Source of the DNA: Liopterus haemorrhoidalis
Lineage: Eukaryota > Arthropoda > Insecta > Coleoptera > Dytiscidae
Reading direction: 5' to 3'
NCBI GenBank assembly: GCA_963971575.1
Contig: OZ020619.1
Coordinates: 20,652,813-20,716,812 of the forward strand
Length of the DNA stretch: 64,000 bases
The notes beneath the pieces were generated by a model that saw nothing but the letters and a program-made list of their open reading frames with translations, did not search any database and had not been told where the DNA came from. Position numbers and translations under genes: made by a program. Positions 54,074 to 63,915 of the stretch are shown here, piece by piece (position 1 is the first letter of the stretch; the number at the start of each line of letters is the position of its first letter).

Positions 54074-54636
54074 GGGGAAATAATAGAACGCATTTTTTTT
54101 TATATATCAGTTGAAAAAATTACGATTTTTTCTGCTCATCAGTTTAAAAATAATCTTAAGGCGGCGCACAACCCTATAGTTCTCAATAGTTTCTTTTACA
54201 AAACTAATAATCGGAAATAAAATTAATAACAATCTATATATCAAAATTTGCAGAGAATTTTTATCTATCTAATAAGATATTTTTAATTGTAGAAAAAACT
54301 GTTATGTAATTGTAAATAAGCAAATTGCATTATAGACGCCATCTTGTAAACCAATCGACGCATATTTGCGTACGATGCGGCAAATTGTAGCTAAAGTTTC
54401 ATTTTACAAATATGTTTGTAGCTATTTCGCTCTATTGTAAAAACTACTTATAGTTCTTGTACTTGGTAGTCTATTTATGCCGCCATCTTGAATCTGCCGT
54501 GGTTTTCAAAATAGGTTTTACGGGTAAAAATGATTTTATTTTTGTGAAGAATAGTGTACCAAGTGGCATTCCATTAACATCAATTATAATATTTTTCGAC
54601 GAAGGCTCTAAAGTAATCAAGTCGAAAAATATATTG

Positions 54637-55060
54637 ACGTATTATTTGAACATTTCTACACAAAACTATATAAATATAAAAGTGATTCGAAACCCACAAA
54701 TTTAAATTTACCCACAGATTTAAAAAATTACAGAACAATATCGCTGATGCCTATTTTTAAGTTATTGAGCGATAAAATTTTTACAATAAATGTTTCTACA
54801 ATTAAAAATATCCTATTAGATAGATAAAAATTCGATGTAAAATAAAATTACGTATTATTTGAACATTTCTACACAAAACTATATAAATATAAAAGTGATT
54901 CGAAACCCACAAATTTAAATTTACCCCCAGATTTAAAAAATTACAGAACAATATCGCTGATGCCTATTTTTAAGTTATTGAGCGATAAAATTTTTACAAT
55001 AAATGTTTCTACAATTAAAAATATCCTATTAGATAGATAAAAATTCGATGTAAAATTAGA
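54637..55060 (+). repeat. 213-bp tandem duplication
   Basis: Two head-to-tail copies starting ACGTATTATTTGAACATTTC (54637 and 54850) are nearly identical and run to AAAAATTCGATGTAAAAT. One visible difference is ACCCACAG against ACCCCCAG. Confidence 0.9.
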
Positions 55061-55298
55061 TGTATAGATTGATACTAATTTTATTTCAGATTGTTAATTC
55101 TATATGAGAAACTATTAACCTCTGGGGGTTATACGCAGCCTTAAATAAAATGTATTTTATATTCACTCACATAAACATTATCTGAACCGAAATAAACTGA
55201 TATTTTTTTTCGGTTCAACTCCGGTTTTTGTTCCGATAAAAATAACGTTTTTTTTTTCGGTTTTCGGTTCAGTGCCAGTTCAAAGCCCTGCTACAAAC

Positions 55299-56312
55299 TA
55301 TAGACTCGAATATTTATTCAATGTTACTGACTTGTTTCTGGATTATTATTATACATATATTTAATTAATTTTATTCTGAAAATACATATTCTTTAATTTT
55401 AATATATATTACACGAGTTGTTTTTCCCACGGCCAGCTCTACGTTGCCTGTTCAAGAGTGAGTAAAAGCATAGCGCAAAGCACGTGAACCATAAGGGAAA
55501 AAACGTTGTGTACAAAATAGTTCTTGGGATACACTAAGGACCATTAAGACAGGATTATTTATTTTATAATTAACTTAATCACACTTATCCTGTGCGAAGA
55601 ACGGGTACTGTGCTAGTATTGTATAAGATTGGATCAATTTGATTCTTAAAACTATTTTAACTACTAGAAATCACAATTCCGCCAGGCAACTAGTTCCGCA
55701 CATGATGTATTCTGTTGGTTAAATAATGTTATATAGGTAGTTTTCTAACCGTTTCCCTTTGTAAATTAAAGCAAATTGAAAAAAACAAATCAAATATACA
55801 GCTTGCAGTACATAAAATAAAATATTAAATTGAAATAACACATTCGCATGTGCCTGTAATTGCTACTATTTGATGATCAATGATTAATCATGAGGGGGCG
55901 AAATTACGAACTGCTACAACCAATCTTGCACGGAAAGATTTTGGGCAAGCGATGTGTAGGCCGACCAAGAAGTTCATAGCTATGAAATCTACGCCAGTGA
56001 TTTGGGTGTTCATCTGGAGAATTATTTCGAGCCGCGATGTTCAAAATAAAAATAGCCTTGTTGATTGCCAACCTCTAGAAAAAGAAGGCATAGAAGAGGA
56101 AGATCAGTTAAAATAAATCTTCCATTGATGATGATAAATAACTTTTACTGAATGATACGCGGGGTAGACCGCCCCCTCTGCCCCCTCCTCCCTTCTAGAT
56201 ATGCCTCTGCAAATCTTAATCTAACTAGTTGATTGCTGAGCTTTAATAGGCCCTAATAACCATACATGCTTTGCACTAAAACTAACTGAATAATAAAGAA
56301 AACAGTGTAGAA
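55299..56312. other. non-coding stretch with a Helitron-like 3' end
   Basis: CCTGTGCGAAGAACGGG at about 55589 followed by TACTGTGCTAG and T (55616) fits a Helitron 3' terminus. The 78-aa frame at 55880-56116 shows no domain I recognise. GACCGCCCCCTCTGCCCCCT at 56168 is a C-rich patch. Confidence 0.35.
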
Positions 56313-56626
56313 AAGTCTGTGATATACCGTATTGACTGTAACAATGGTGAATTAAAGTATATAGGGCAAATACCCAGAAATGTAACCACCAGATTTAAAG
56401 AGCATATTATGTACCATGTAAAAAATATATTATGGGATAAATCTGCTCTTGCACTTTACAACCACAATATTTGACACAATTTCAATAATAGTAACGAAAA
56501 GCTGATTAAACAAAGCAACTCAAAAATTTAGATAAGCTAGAGTCCACAGAAATGAAAATATCTGATAAAATATAAACGAATAACGATTTGAGCCCATTAA
56601 ATCAAATTTTGTTTACCTCATAAAAC
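56313..56626 (+). pseudogene. Penelope-like element GIY-YIG endonuclease remnant
   Basis: The plus strand reads KSVIYRIDCNNGELKYIGQI then PRNVTTRFKEHIM and WDKSALALYNHNI. After a TGA (Trp expected) comes HNFNNSNEKLIKQ. A frame change then leads to LDKLESTEMKISDK and NNDLSPLNQ. The order YxI.C..C/N...YIGQT.R....R..EH, then KSA.A.H and the terminal E...I...N.L..N, is the GIY-YIG domain of Penelope-like retroelements. It would cut target DNA to prime reverse transcription. Stops, a frameshift and the absence of the RT domain make it a dead 3' fragment. Confidence 0.78.
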
Positions 56627-56750
56627 TCAGGAAATCCCCTGGTCAATTTTTACTGTATGGCCAATCCTACCCAATATTTATTACAAAAAGTTCCAGATGT
56701 AGATGTTTTCATATATGTGTTAGTTTTAGTTTTTTACATTTAATATTTAG

Positions 56751-56936
56751 TATAGGCTATTCCAAACGTTTAAACGGAATTAACTGGAATTTTCGTTTTC
56801 CTAAGTGGTCATGAGCTGTCTTTTTAAGGTTTGAAGGGGGCTTTTGCTTAACAAAATGATCAAAAGCCTCCCTTAATCGGTAAAAGTTACTAGAATCCAA
56901 AATCTAGTTCTGCTTAAACCTAAGAAGCAAGCTATA
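56751..56936. mobile_element. MITE family S, compact copy
   Basis: Inverted ends TATAGGCTATTCCAAACGTT on the left and AAACCTAAGAAGCAAGCTATA on the right. Internally AACTGGAATTTTCGTTTTCC, GGTCATGAGCTGTC, a GCTTTTGCTTAACAAAATGATCAAAAGC hairpin (quoted in part: CTTTTGCTTAACAAAA) and AAAATCTAGTTCTGCTTAAA. It lies just upstream of a transporter exon. Confidence 0.7.
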
Positions 56937-57049
56937 TTTCTATTAACGATGAATGACCCTCTTGTTTGATAAAACCTTCATGTTTAACATTTAACCACCA
57001 TAAGTTTAGTGTATTTTTAATTTTGCTAATATTCATATTTCTTTTTTAG

Positions 57050-57183
57050 GGAGATTAATTGGCCAACGGCATATACAGAGTTTGATGTTATTTTTATGCC
57101 TTGTTCTGGCATATGCCTTCCGAGTGAATATGTCTGTGGGGATAGTTGCAATTACAGATAACTCCAATAATCCAAATTTTGTA
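57050..57183 (+). CDS. SLC17-like transporter exon: N-terminus and TM1
   Basis: The acceptor TTTTTTAG ends at 57049 and the donor GTAAGTA begins at 57184. Two leading bases finish a codon from the previous exon, then 44 codons read RLIGQRHIQSLMLFLCLVLA, YAFRVNMSVGIVAITDNSN and NPNFV. The hydrophobic run LMLFLCLVLAYAFRVNMSVGI is transmembrane helix 1, and RVNMSV.IVAM/IT is the SLC17 signature found in insect inorganic-phosphate cotransporters and vesicular glutamate transporter relatives. The protein sits in a membrane and couples anion transport to Na+ or H+ gradients; the substrate cannot be told from these residues. The exon ends in phase 0. Confidence 0.92.
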
Positions 57184-58577
57184 GTAAGTATTGCCCGCAT
57201 AACATAAGATAAATATTCATTGTACCTTGTTTAGATCTACAGTAAAACATGCTAATGTGATCACTTTAGCCCTCTTTGGTGGTCATTTTAGCTAGGTTTT
57301 ACTGTATTTAGATACTCAAGACAGTTTGGGTTATAATTGCCTAGGAGTAATAGGTAATAATCATATATCTATAAACAAGTATATGGCGTGTAGCCTATCT
57401 CGTCAATGTAAAGTAAGTATCTGGTAGACTAAGAGGCAGATATATGTATATCTGTCTCTCAATGTTCATTTTTCGTAACGATGCGCACGCTCGAGAAACG
57501 TCACAGATCATGCTTATTTTGAATTTCTTGACATATGAGTCTGTGATATGAGTCGATATGCACATATGGTCTGTACACACATGGGTCTGTGGTGTCCGGT
57601 CCGTTTCTAGGAATCGATAGGTCCCAAAGGTTAATCCATATTTCTTGTGGGGGGAACGGGTACCAAACGGCGACCTTGGCCCTTAGTTCATAGTGAGTCA
57701 CCAAGCAGTTAAAATCGCCAACGGACACAACAGACCCATGTGTGTATACGAAAGTATAAAAGTATGAAAACAAATTTTTGTGCATTATTTTAACTCGTAC
57801 TAAGTGCACGTTTTATATATAAATCAGAAATATATTTATATACAAAATTTAAAATAAAAAATTTTTTTTTTCTTTTTATTTATTTTGTTTTAATTTTTTT
57901 TTTTTTTGCTTTATTTTTTTTCTTCATCTACTATATTTCAAAAAACATATTGTGTAATACTACTTTCTTAAATTTATCTAATAAAAAGTTATGATTTTTT
58001 AAGTGAACACGTGAATTTCTTGTGTTTCATATCGATTTCCATTAAATAACAATAAGAAAGATTAATTTTTATCCATCACCCAATGCATGCTCTCTTTCTA
58101 TAGATCCCAAACCAATTTCCTGAATTTTTTCAGATTTTTTAAACGGGTGGAAGTATGATAAAAAACGGTATGTCACCGTAGATCCATATGTGTATAGGGA
58201 AGTGTGCAAATTGTAGTGTGTATACTGAGGGTTAAGCTCGTATGTGACGGTTTATATTTCGGTACATAATTCAATACATGATTTTGTATATACACAAAAC
58301 CATGTATTGAATTATGTACTAAAATATTCGGTGTCAAAATTTCAGGTGTACAGCAACTAAGGGCCATTGGATATGGAAATTCGAAGGTTTAGTATCAAAT
58401 TAACATTAATTACTAAAATACCATTACGGAAAAACACGAAAAAACGATTTCATTGTTTTGTTTGATTTAAGGAACCTCAACAACTGAGGTTATTGGCACC
58501 AGACACATTGAGATTATTACATAATTTTACGGACATTACATTAATTTTTATACAATTTTGATTTCAATGTTTACGTA
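57184..58577. other. transporter intron, first part
   Basis: Contains an inverted pair TACACACATGGGTCTGTG / AACAGACCCATGTGTGTATA (57573-57749). It also contains a near-perfect palindrome at 58262-58319 (ACATAATTCAATACATG...ATGTATTGAATTATGT) and poly-T at 57860-57920. Open frames here are short and overlap both strands. No exon signal was recognised. Confidence 0.5.
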
Positions 58578-60457
58578 TAGTCTATTTCATGATAACTTGA
58601 AGTGACTATCTACTTATGGTCCTAAACACAGTGGGTGGTAATTACAAATAACTCTACTCCCTTGTTTGTACCCATAAACTAGCCAGAGATGTATCAGGTA
58701 TAAATTACATTACACCATGTAATGACACAATTGTAACAAGAAATAAACATAAGATATCATCAAAATAAACTTTATTTTTATTAGAAATACAATTAATGTA
58801 TAGAACTTATAATTAAATTTAAAACATTACAATTAGTATTTAAAACATTACAATAAAATAAATTTTAAATTAAATAATGTTTAAGATAAAAAAAAATCTT
58901 ACAAGTTCAAATCATTCTCTGTATCAGTCTCTAAATTAATGATTATTGTACGTTCTATTTGAATATAACTGTCCTCAGTTTTAATAACATGATTTACATA
59001 ATTTTTCCAACTATCTACAGGGATATTTTCCACTTCTTTTTTTATAAGTTCTATCACAGTGCCGTTTAAAGTGGGAGAAACATTATTCCGTTTTATTCTC
59101 GCCTTTAATTGACTCCCCATTTGTTCAATAGGATTGAATATACAATAATACGTGTGTCCTTTGCATTGAGCAATATTATCGCAAACATATTCTTTAGAAA
59201 AACTATAACTTTTTAATAATTTAATTAAACAATTTTTTTTATAACTTTCTTCAAAGTAAATATCATTTTTATATAAAAAGTCTTGGATTTCCTTCTTACT
59301 GTTTGCACTATTCGGTACTTTATTTAGTTGCCGACTATGGTAACTTGCATTGTCCATAACAATAACACTGTTAGCCGGTATATTCGGGAGTAATTTATTT
59401 TCGAACCAGTTTTCGAACATTTCCGCCGTGGTATCGTCATGGTAGTCGAGTCTAGAATCTTTGATATTTTTCTCAGAAAGCAAGAGTGCATTCGGTATCC
59501 ATCCAGTTTCAGAACCTGCATGAAGTATCGTAATACGTTTACCTTTATTAGACGGTGCTCTTGTTTGACATTTATTTGACGTATCCACCCAACCTTTTGA
59601 GTTTGTCATGTGTGTCGTACCAAGTTTCATCTAAATAAATTATTGACATTTTATCTTCTCTGTATTTTTTAATGTTTTTTAAATAATTTTGTCTCAAAAG
59701 TTTTAAACGCTCTGACTCCATAAGGAACTGCTTTTTATTTAAAGTTTTAAATTGAAACCCTATACTTTTAAGGGCACGCCATAAGGTTACCTTTGAACAA
59801 TTAATTTCACACTGGTCTTGGATTAATCTTTTGAGCAATATGTCCAATGTTGGCACATTTTGTTCGGTGTACATTTGGTAAATTTTTTGCCGTATTACAT
59901 CTTTCTGGAAACCATCCAAACATTTTGATATGCCTGAATCCTTTCGTTTTCTTCTCCTATCAATGGATTTATTTACAATATTCCATACTGTTGTCATCGC
60001 TACTTTCATTGCCTTGCTTGTCTCTTCTAATGCCGCTTGTTTGTTTTTGCGGTGCCTTAAATATAAATACACATTGGCCACAATTTCTTTAGCTTCTACA
60101 GGTAAATATATACAAGTTTTTTCCCGTTTTTTTTTTATTGTATCTTGCACTATATCATCATCTTCTATCATGGTCACATAGTCATCTGCTTCATTTGCTT
60201 GCACAGAAGTTAATTGTTCGTTCCAAGGACGCCACATTTTTCTAACACGTACTGAACTATTTAACACAAATCACAAGTTATTTGATAGAAAATTCAAAGC
60301 GAAGTGAAAAGATATTTAAAACATCTGAAATTTATACCTGGTACATCACTGACTAGTTTATGGGTGCAAACAAGGGATTAGTGTTATTTGTAATTACCAC
60401 CCATTGTGTTTAGGACCATAAGTAGATAATCACTTCAACTTATCGTGAACTAGACTA
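58578..60457 (-). mobile_element. long-spacing DDE transposon (Sailor-like), nearly full length
   Basis: Ends TAGTCTATTTCATGATAACT and, from the right, TAGTCTAGTTCACGATAAGT are flanked by TA (58576-58577 and 60458-60459). The inverted ends are ~110 bp, through GGTGGTAATTACAAATAA and on to CATAAACTAG. It encodes one transposase on the minus strand, broken by a frameshift. It sits in the transporter intron between exons at 57050 and 62139. The fold-back relative is at 26538-27957. Confidence 0.92.
58899..60267 (-). pseudogene. IS630/Tc1-group transposase with ~80-residue D-E spacing
   Basis: The N-terminal part (to 59572) carries an acidic stretch, KKKREKTCIYLP, an HTH region (AALEETSKAMKVAMTTVWNI, ..VTLWRALKSIGFQFK) and the first catalytic Asp in IIYLDETWYDTH. 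A one-base frameshift near 59605 moves to SKGWVDTSNKCQ. The second Asp is in VIVMDNASYHS and the Glu in FNPIEQM. About 80 residues separate them once an 18-base deletion (the LRLPPY segment kept in the 27-kb copy) is allowed for, far above the 34 of Tc1/mariner. The tail ends ETDTENDLNL. EQMG replaces the expected EQMW. It is inactive as it stands, but was probably active recently. I relate it tentatively to the DD82E 'Sailor' type. Confidence 0.85.
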
Positions 60458-60702
60458 TACCATAAAACAAAATAATAAATTAAACGGAGTTTTATACAAG
60501 ATGCAAGCTGTGTTACGGGAAATTTTGGTCGTATTTGTGTCTTTCGACCAATAGCGATGTTGGAATATAGACTTGAGCAGAACAAAACTTAAGCACAGAT
60601 AGAAATAGAAATTTATAGTTCTATCTCTCACTGTTGCAGACACTTGAAAGTCTCCACGCGCTATATACTTGTTTATAGAAGATATATGGTAATAATAATA
60701 CC
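60458..60702. other. intron sequence between elements
   Basis: The minus-strand frame 60455-60712 (85 aa) starts in MITE sequence and has no domain. No splice-flanked exon was seen. Confidence 0.3.
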
Positions 60703-61049
60703 GTGCGGTCATTATTTCTTGTCCGTTACATAATAGTAAACAATGAGTTTAAAAATATCAACACTATATTCTAAATCATAGCTGAAAATCCCAATTTAAC
60801 AAATAACTAGTCAGATTACTTCATTTGCCCGAACTCGCCCGAGGAACAACGAAAATATGTGTTACTAACTTAATATCTGTTATCAACTCATTGGCGTGTA
60901 GAGAAAAATAGTGTTCATTTAATAATCAATTCGTATAAGGTAATAAAAATAGAATGTACGCCTATGTGTACATATCCTTGGAAATAAGTGTGATAACTAA
61001 ATGTTTCTGTCAAATATTGCATAACGGTCAAGATTTGATGATCACTCTG
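60703..61049. mobile_element. TA-flanked MITE, copy of 22463-22778
   Basis: The left end CCGTGCGGTCATTATTTCTT and right end GATTTGATGATCACTCTG are diverged inverted relatives with TA on both sides. The interior is over 300 bp in common with the 22.5-kb copy (CAACTCATTGGCGTGTAGAG, AATAGAATGTACGCCTATGT). It lies in the transporter intron. Confidence 0.75.
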
Positions 61050-61074
61050 TATATAGCCTAAGTGTGCATTAGAC

Positions 61075-61287
61075 CAGCGGTTCTTAATCTTTTTATACTC
61101 GGGACCCACAACTAGCCTAAAATATTTTCTGGACCCCCCAAGAAAATTTTTGAAATAATATTTTAAATGTTCTTAATAATTAAAGTTTATTGTAATTTTA
61201 GAAGCAAAAACTGGTAAAAATTAAATTTTTTCTTTTAATTTCGGGACCCCCTAAGGTCTTTTCGGGACCCCCGGTTAAGAACCGCTG
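61075..61287. mobile_element. 213-bp hAT MITE, CA(T/G)TAGAC duplication
   Basis: Ends CAGCGGTTCTTAATC and GGTTAAGAACCGCTG are flanked by CATTAGAC and CAGTAGAC. GGACCCCC blocks lie inside both ends. It lies in the transporter intron; no coding sequence. Confidence 0.85.
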
Positions 61288-61295
61288 CAGTAGAC

Positions 61296-62138
61296 TACAC
61301 CACTGTTCCTCAATCGCCAGTTCGAGATCAGATGCGAGTCCGTGTCAAAATCTAAACGGTTCGCAAAAACTTTTCAAATAATTAGTTATTAATAACTAGT
61401 ATTTTTAATAAAACAATGTACGGCTAGTAGAACTTGTAAGCACGTAAAATTATAAATTTCTGCATATTCTAATAACCAAATTAATAATAATAATTTTATT
61501 AATAAAATTTTTAAAATACAATATTTATTTATTACAGATTAGAGTACCACTTTTATGTATAACCTTTATAACTATATATTTGTCCTGTTGTTTATTTTAT
61601 TTTTTCTAGTTCAAATATTTTTTAAAATAGTAGAAAAAACTAAAATAAAATACCTCTCACTTTAGTATTAAAGAGAAAAGAAAAGTAATAACATATTTGT
61701 TGGTCTTAAATATATTTGTTCGCCATAAAAGGATGTTTTTAATGTTTAATAAGCTTAACCTGCATTATTTAAATAAACATATTATTCCTTACTGTACACT
61801 TGTAGAATTTTACAGTATAAACAATAAAATAAAAATTATTTTTAAAATAATAATTTCACACATTCGAAAAAAAAAATGCCGATCTGCGGTAAGTTTTGAG
61901 TTGAGAAGCACTATAACATCTAGGTTTGTGCTTAAGTACGTTCAAACGTTAGAATGCAGTACAGGACAAATGGAGTAGTTCTTTTTCGATACTGCTTTCT
62001 AACGTTTGAATGGACTATAGTACATTCTATGACGTTCGCACAACGACGAAATTGCTAAGGCCAAGGGCTCCAAATCAAAAGGAATTTTCGCTCAAAAAAA
62101 AAAGGAAATTTCAAATATTAAAAATTATATATTTCTAG
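61296..62138. other. transporter intron, last part
   Basis: AT-rich, with a 93-aa open frame (61697-61978) that lacks any domain and is not flanked by splice signals in a useful phase. It ends in the acceptor TTTCTAG at 62132-62138. Confidence 0.4.
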
Positions 62139-62457
62139 GAATACAAATGGGACAAATCGACACAAAGTTTAGTACTGAGTTCCTTTTTTTGGGGATATGT
62201 CGTGTCACAAGTACCGGCCGGCCAGCTTGGTGCTATTTATGGACCAAAATATTTGCTTGTTGGAGCTATGTTCATGAATGCATTATTTTGTATTTTGACA
62301 CCATACATGGCTTCCATTGGAGGAGCATGGGCTGTAATAGGATGTAGAATAATGCAAGGACTTAGTCAAGGATTCTTCTTTCCTTCAATGCACACAATGT
62401 TGGCCAAATGGATACCTCCTAGTGAAAGAGCTAGACTTGGAACGTTTGTATATGCAG
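62139..62457 (+). CDS. SLC17-like transporter exon: TM2-TM4
   Basis: Starts in phase 0, matching the previous exon, with EYKWDKSTQSLVLSSFFWGY. It continues VVSQVPAGQLGAIYGPKYLL (TM2 and the G-x-L-x-x-x-G-x-K loop), an AMFMNALFCILTPYM helix and RIMQGLSQGFFFPSMHTMLA with KWIPPSERARLGTFVYAG. The segments Y-x-W, SSFFWGY..SQ.PAG, R..QGL.QG..FP and W.PP.ER are the strongest family markers of SLC17. The donor is G|GTGAGA after 62457, so the exon ends in phase 1. No stop or frameshift. Confidence 0.95.
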
Positions 62458-62575
62458 GTGAGATGAATTATTCTAATTTCTATTTTTGTTTTAAATATGT
62501 GGTTAATTGCGCAACCCGATAAAAATTCATAATAACTTTAAACATACTAAATTCTACCCTTACTATATATTTCAG

Positions 62576-62796
62576 GTGCTCAGTTTGGTACTGTGTTAGC
62601 TATGCCAACTAGCGGCTATCTGGCAGAAAGTTCAATAGGTTGGCCCGCTATTTTCTATATATTTGGTGCTGTCGGTGTTCTTTGGTCCATTATATGGTAT
62701 TTTGTTGGTGCCAACAGTCCTGCAGAACATCCAAAAATATCTGCCAATGAAAAAAAACTCATTGAGTCATCATTAGGAACAGATCCAGATGCAAAG
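62576..62796 (+). CDS. SLC17-like transporter exon: TM5-TM6 and central loop
   Basis: The acceptor TTTCAG ends at 62575. Two bases complete the split glycine, then AQFGTVLAMPTSGYLAESSI gives TM5, and GWPAIFYIFGAVGVLWSIIW with YFVGANSPAEHP gives TM6. It continues into the cytoplasmic loop KISANEKKLIESSLGTDPDA and K. This W-P-x-x-F-Y-x-F-G...W....Y.P..HP.I...E order is standard for the family. The donor GTATAT follows 62796 in phase 0. The intron of 118 bases before it is short compared with its neighbours. Confidence 0.94.
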
Positions 62797-63915
62797 GTAT
62801 ATTCAACAAAAGTTTTTAGCATTGGTGAATCCTGTTCATAAAGCTTGGTTTATTGAATCGTTCAAGGAGATATGTTATAAGTATTATTAAACAGAGCCCA
62901 ATCTAGGTGTCAATACGTTTTAATCCTATTAAATTAATAACAATGTTTTCTTTCTATAGTTATGTAGTATAGGCAACGTTTTAGCAGAACTAAATGAAAT
63001 TTTTATTTCTGTAGTTTGTTTCGTGACATTCATCTGAAGTCAGCTTCTGTTAACTTTTTAACGATTGAAGTGGACTTTTGCTAAAAATAAATGATGAAAA
63101 GCCAAAAATCTAGTTCCGCTTAAATCAAAGAAACAGACTAAACTAAAACGTATTATGACTTAACTTAATCGCACTCTAGACATTATTAATATTTAATTAC
63201 AGTCGATCTTGGTTGTAATAAGAGACCAGACAAATATATGCAATTACCAATTAAAAATTTAATTATTAAATATCCATGAGAGTACTTTTTCAACTTAAAA
63301 GAGACATCTATTTCTAAAAAGGTACGCTCATGAATACTGAATAATTAGATTTTTAATTGAGCATCAAGGACGAGGAACATTATTTCGTTATGCGTATATC
63401 TAATCAGAGACAAGTTAATTAAAATAGTATTAAATTAAATAATATTAAAATTTAAATAATTCATACAAAATTCTTTTATGATTTATGTATCATTTGTATA
63501 TTTCGTTTCTCATATAGAAGCGACCCAGTTTGTCGTGCTAAAGGTCTTTTGCACCTCATTTTAGAAAAATCACATATCACAAAATCATAAATGTATCACC
63601 GCTTCCAACCCAGACTGGGTTACCGTGAGAGTTGTAGATCTGAAACTTCACTCTTCGGAGTGTAGCAGTGCGGTAGTGAAAACTACGGCTTGGTGACACT
63701 AGTATGGGATGTTTATGGGCTGAAAAAGAAGATGTGATGTCTAATAAACATATGCTATACGTGGTGCTTTTCAAATTTATAAAAATATAATCGTAAAAAA
63801 TGGATTCCTGATTAATATTTTTATTTATTTAGCATAGTGCTTCGGCAACTAGCACCAGGAAATCACTTTTTTATTTCTAGAAAAAAGATAATGTTTTTCG
63901 ATTCTTTATTTTTAG
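62797..63915. other. transporter intron with MITE
   Basis: Holds a family S MITE (62967-63142). The 65-aa minus-strand frame 63577-63774 has no domain. The acceptor is TTTTTAG ending at 63915; a second AG two bases later would break the frame. Confidence 0.5.
62967..63142. mobile_element. MITE family S copy in a transporter intron
   Basis: TAGTATAGGCAACGTTTTAG, AGCAGAACTAAATGAAATTT, TTTAACGATTGAAGTGGACT and the end AATCTAGTTCCGCTTAAATC then AAAGAAACAGACTA. The left end is diverged. Confidence 0.6.

Larger units (their letters stand above)
53568..55290. mobile_element. 1.7-kb hAT element, CTACAAAC duplication
   Basis: Ends CAGGGCTTCGAACCG and GTTCAAAGCCCTG are flanked by CTACAAAC (53560-53567 and 55291-55298). 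Subterminal CGGTTTTTGTTCCGG / TTTTTTCGGTTTTCGGTTCA blocks repeat at both sides. The interior holds a long hairpin MITE (53729-53992), a C-run (54055-54073), a segment shared with 36955-37290 and a 213-bp tandem duplication. No transposase. Confidence 0.9.

Noticed and set aside
55880..56116. 78-aa plus-strand ORF as a gene
   Set aside because: No recognisable domain, no splice context, and no conserved copy in the window.
59847..60181. Plus-strand ORFs of 81-83 aa
   Set aside because: Antisense shadows of the DDE transposase at 58899-60267.
61697..61978. 93-aa ORF as an extra transporter exon
   Set aside because: Sequence is Lys/Ile/Asn-rich without SLC17 motifs, and the neighbouring exons already join in phase without it.
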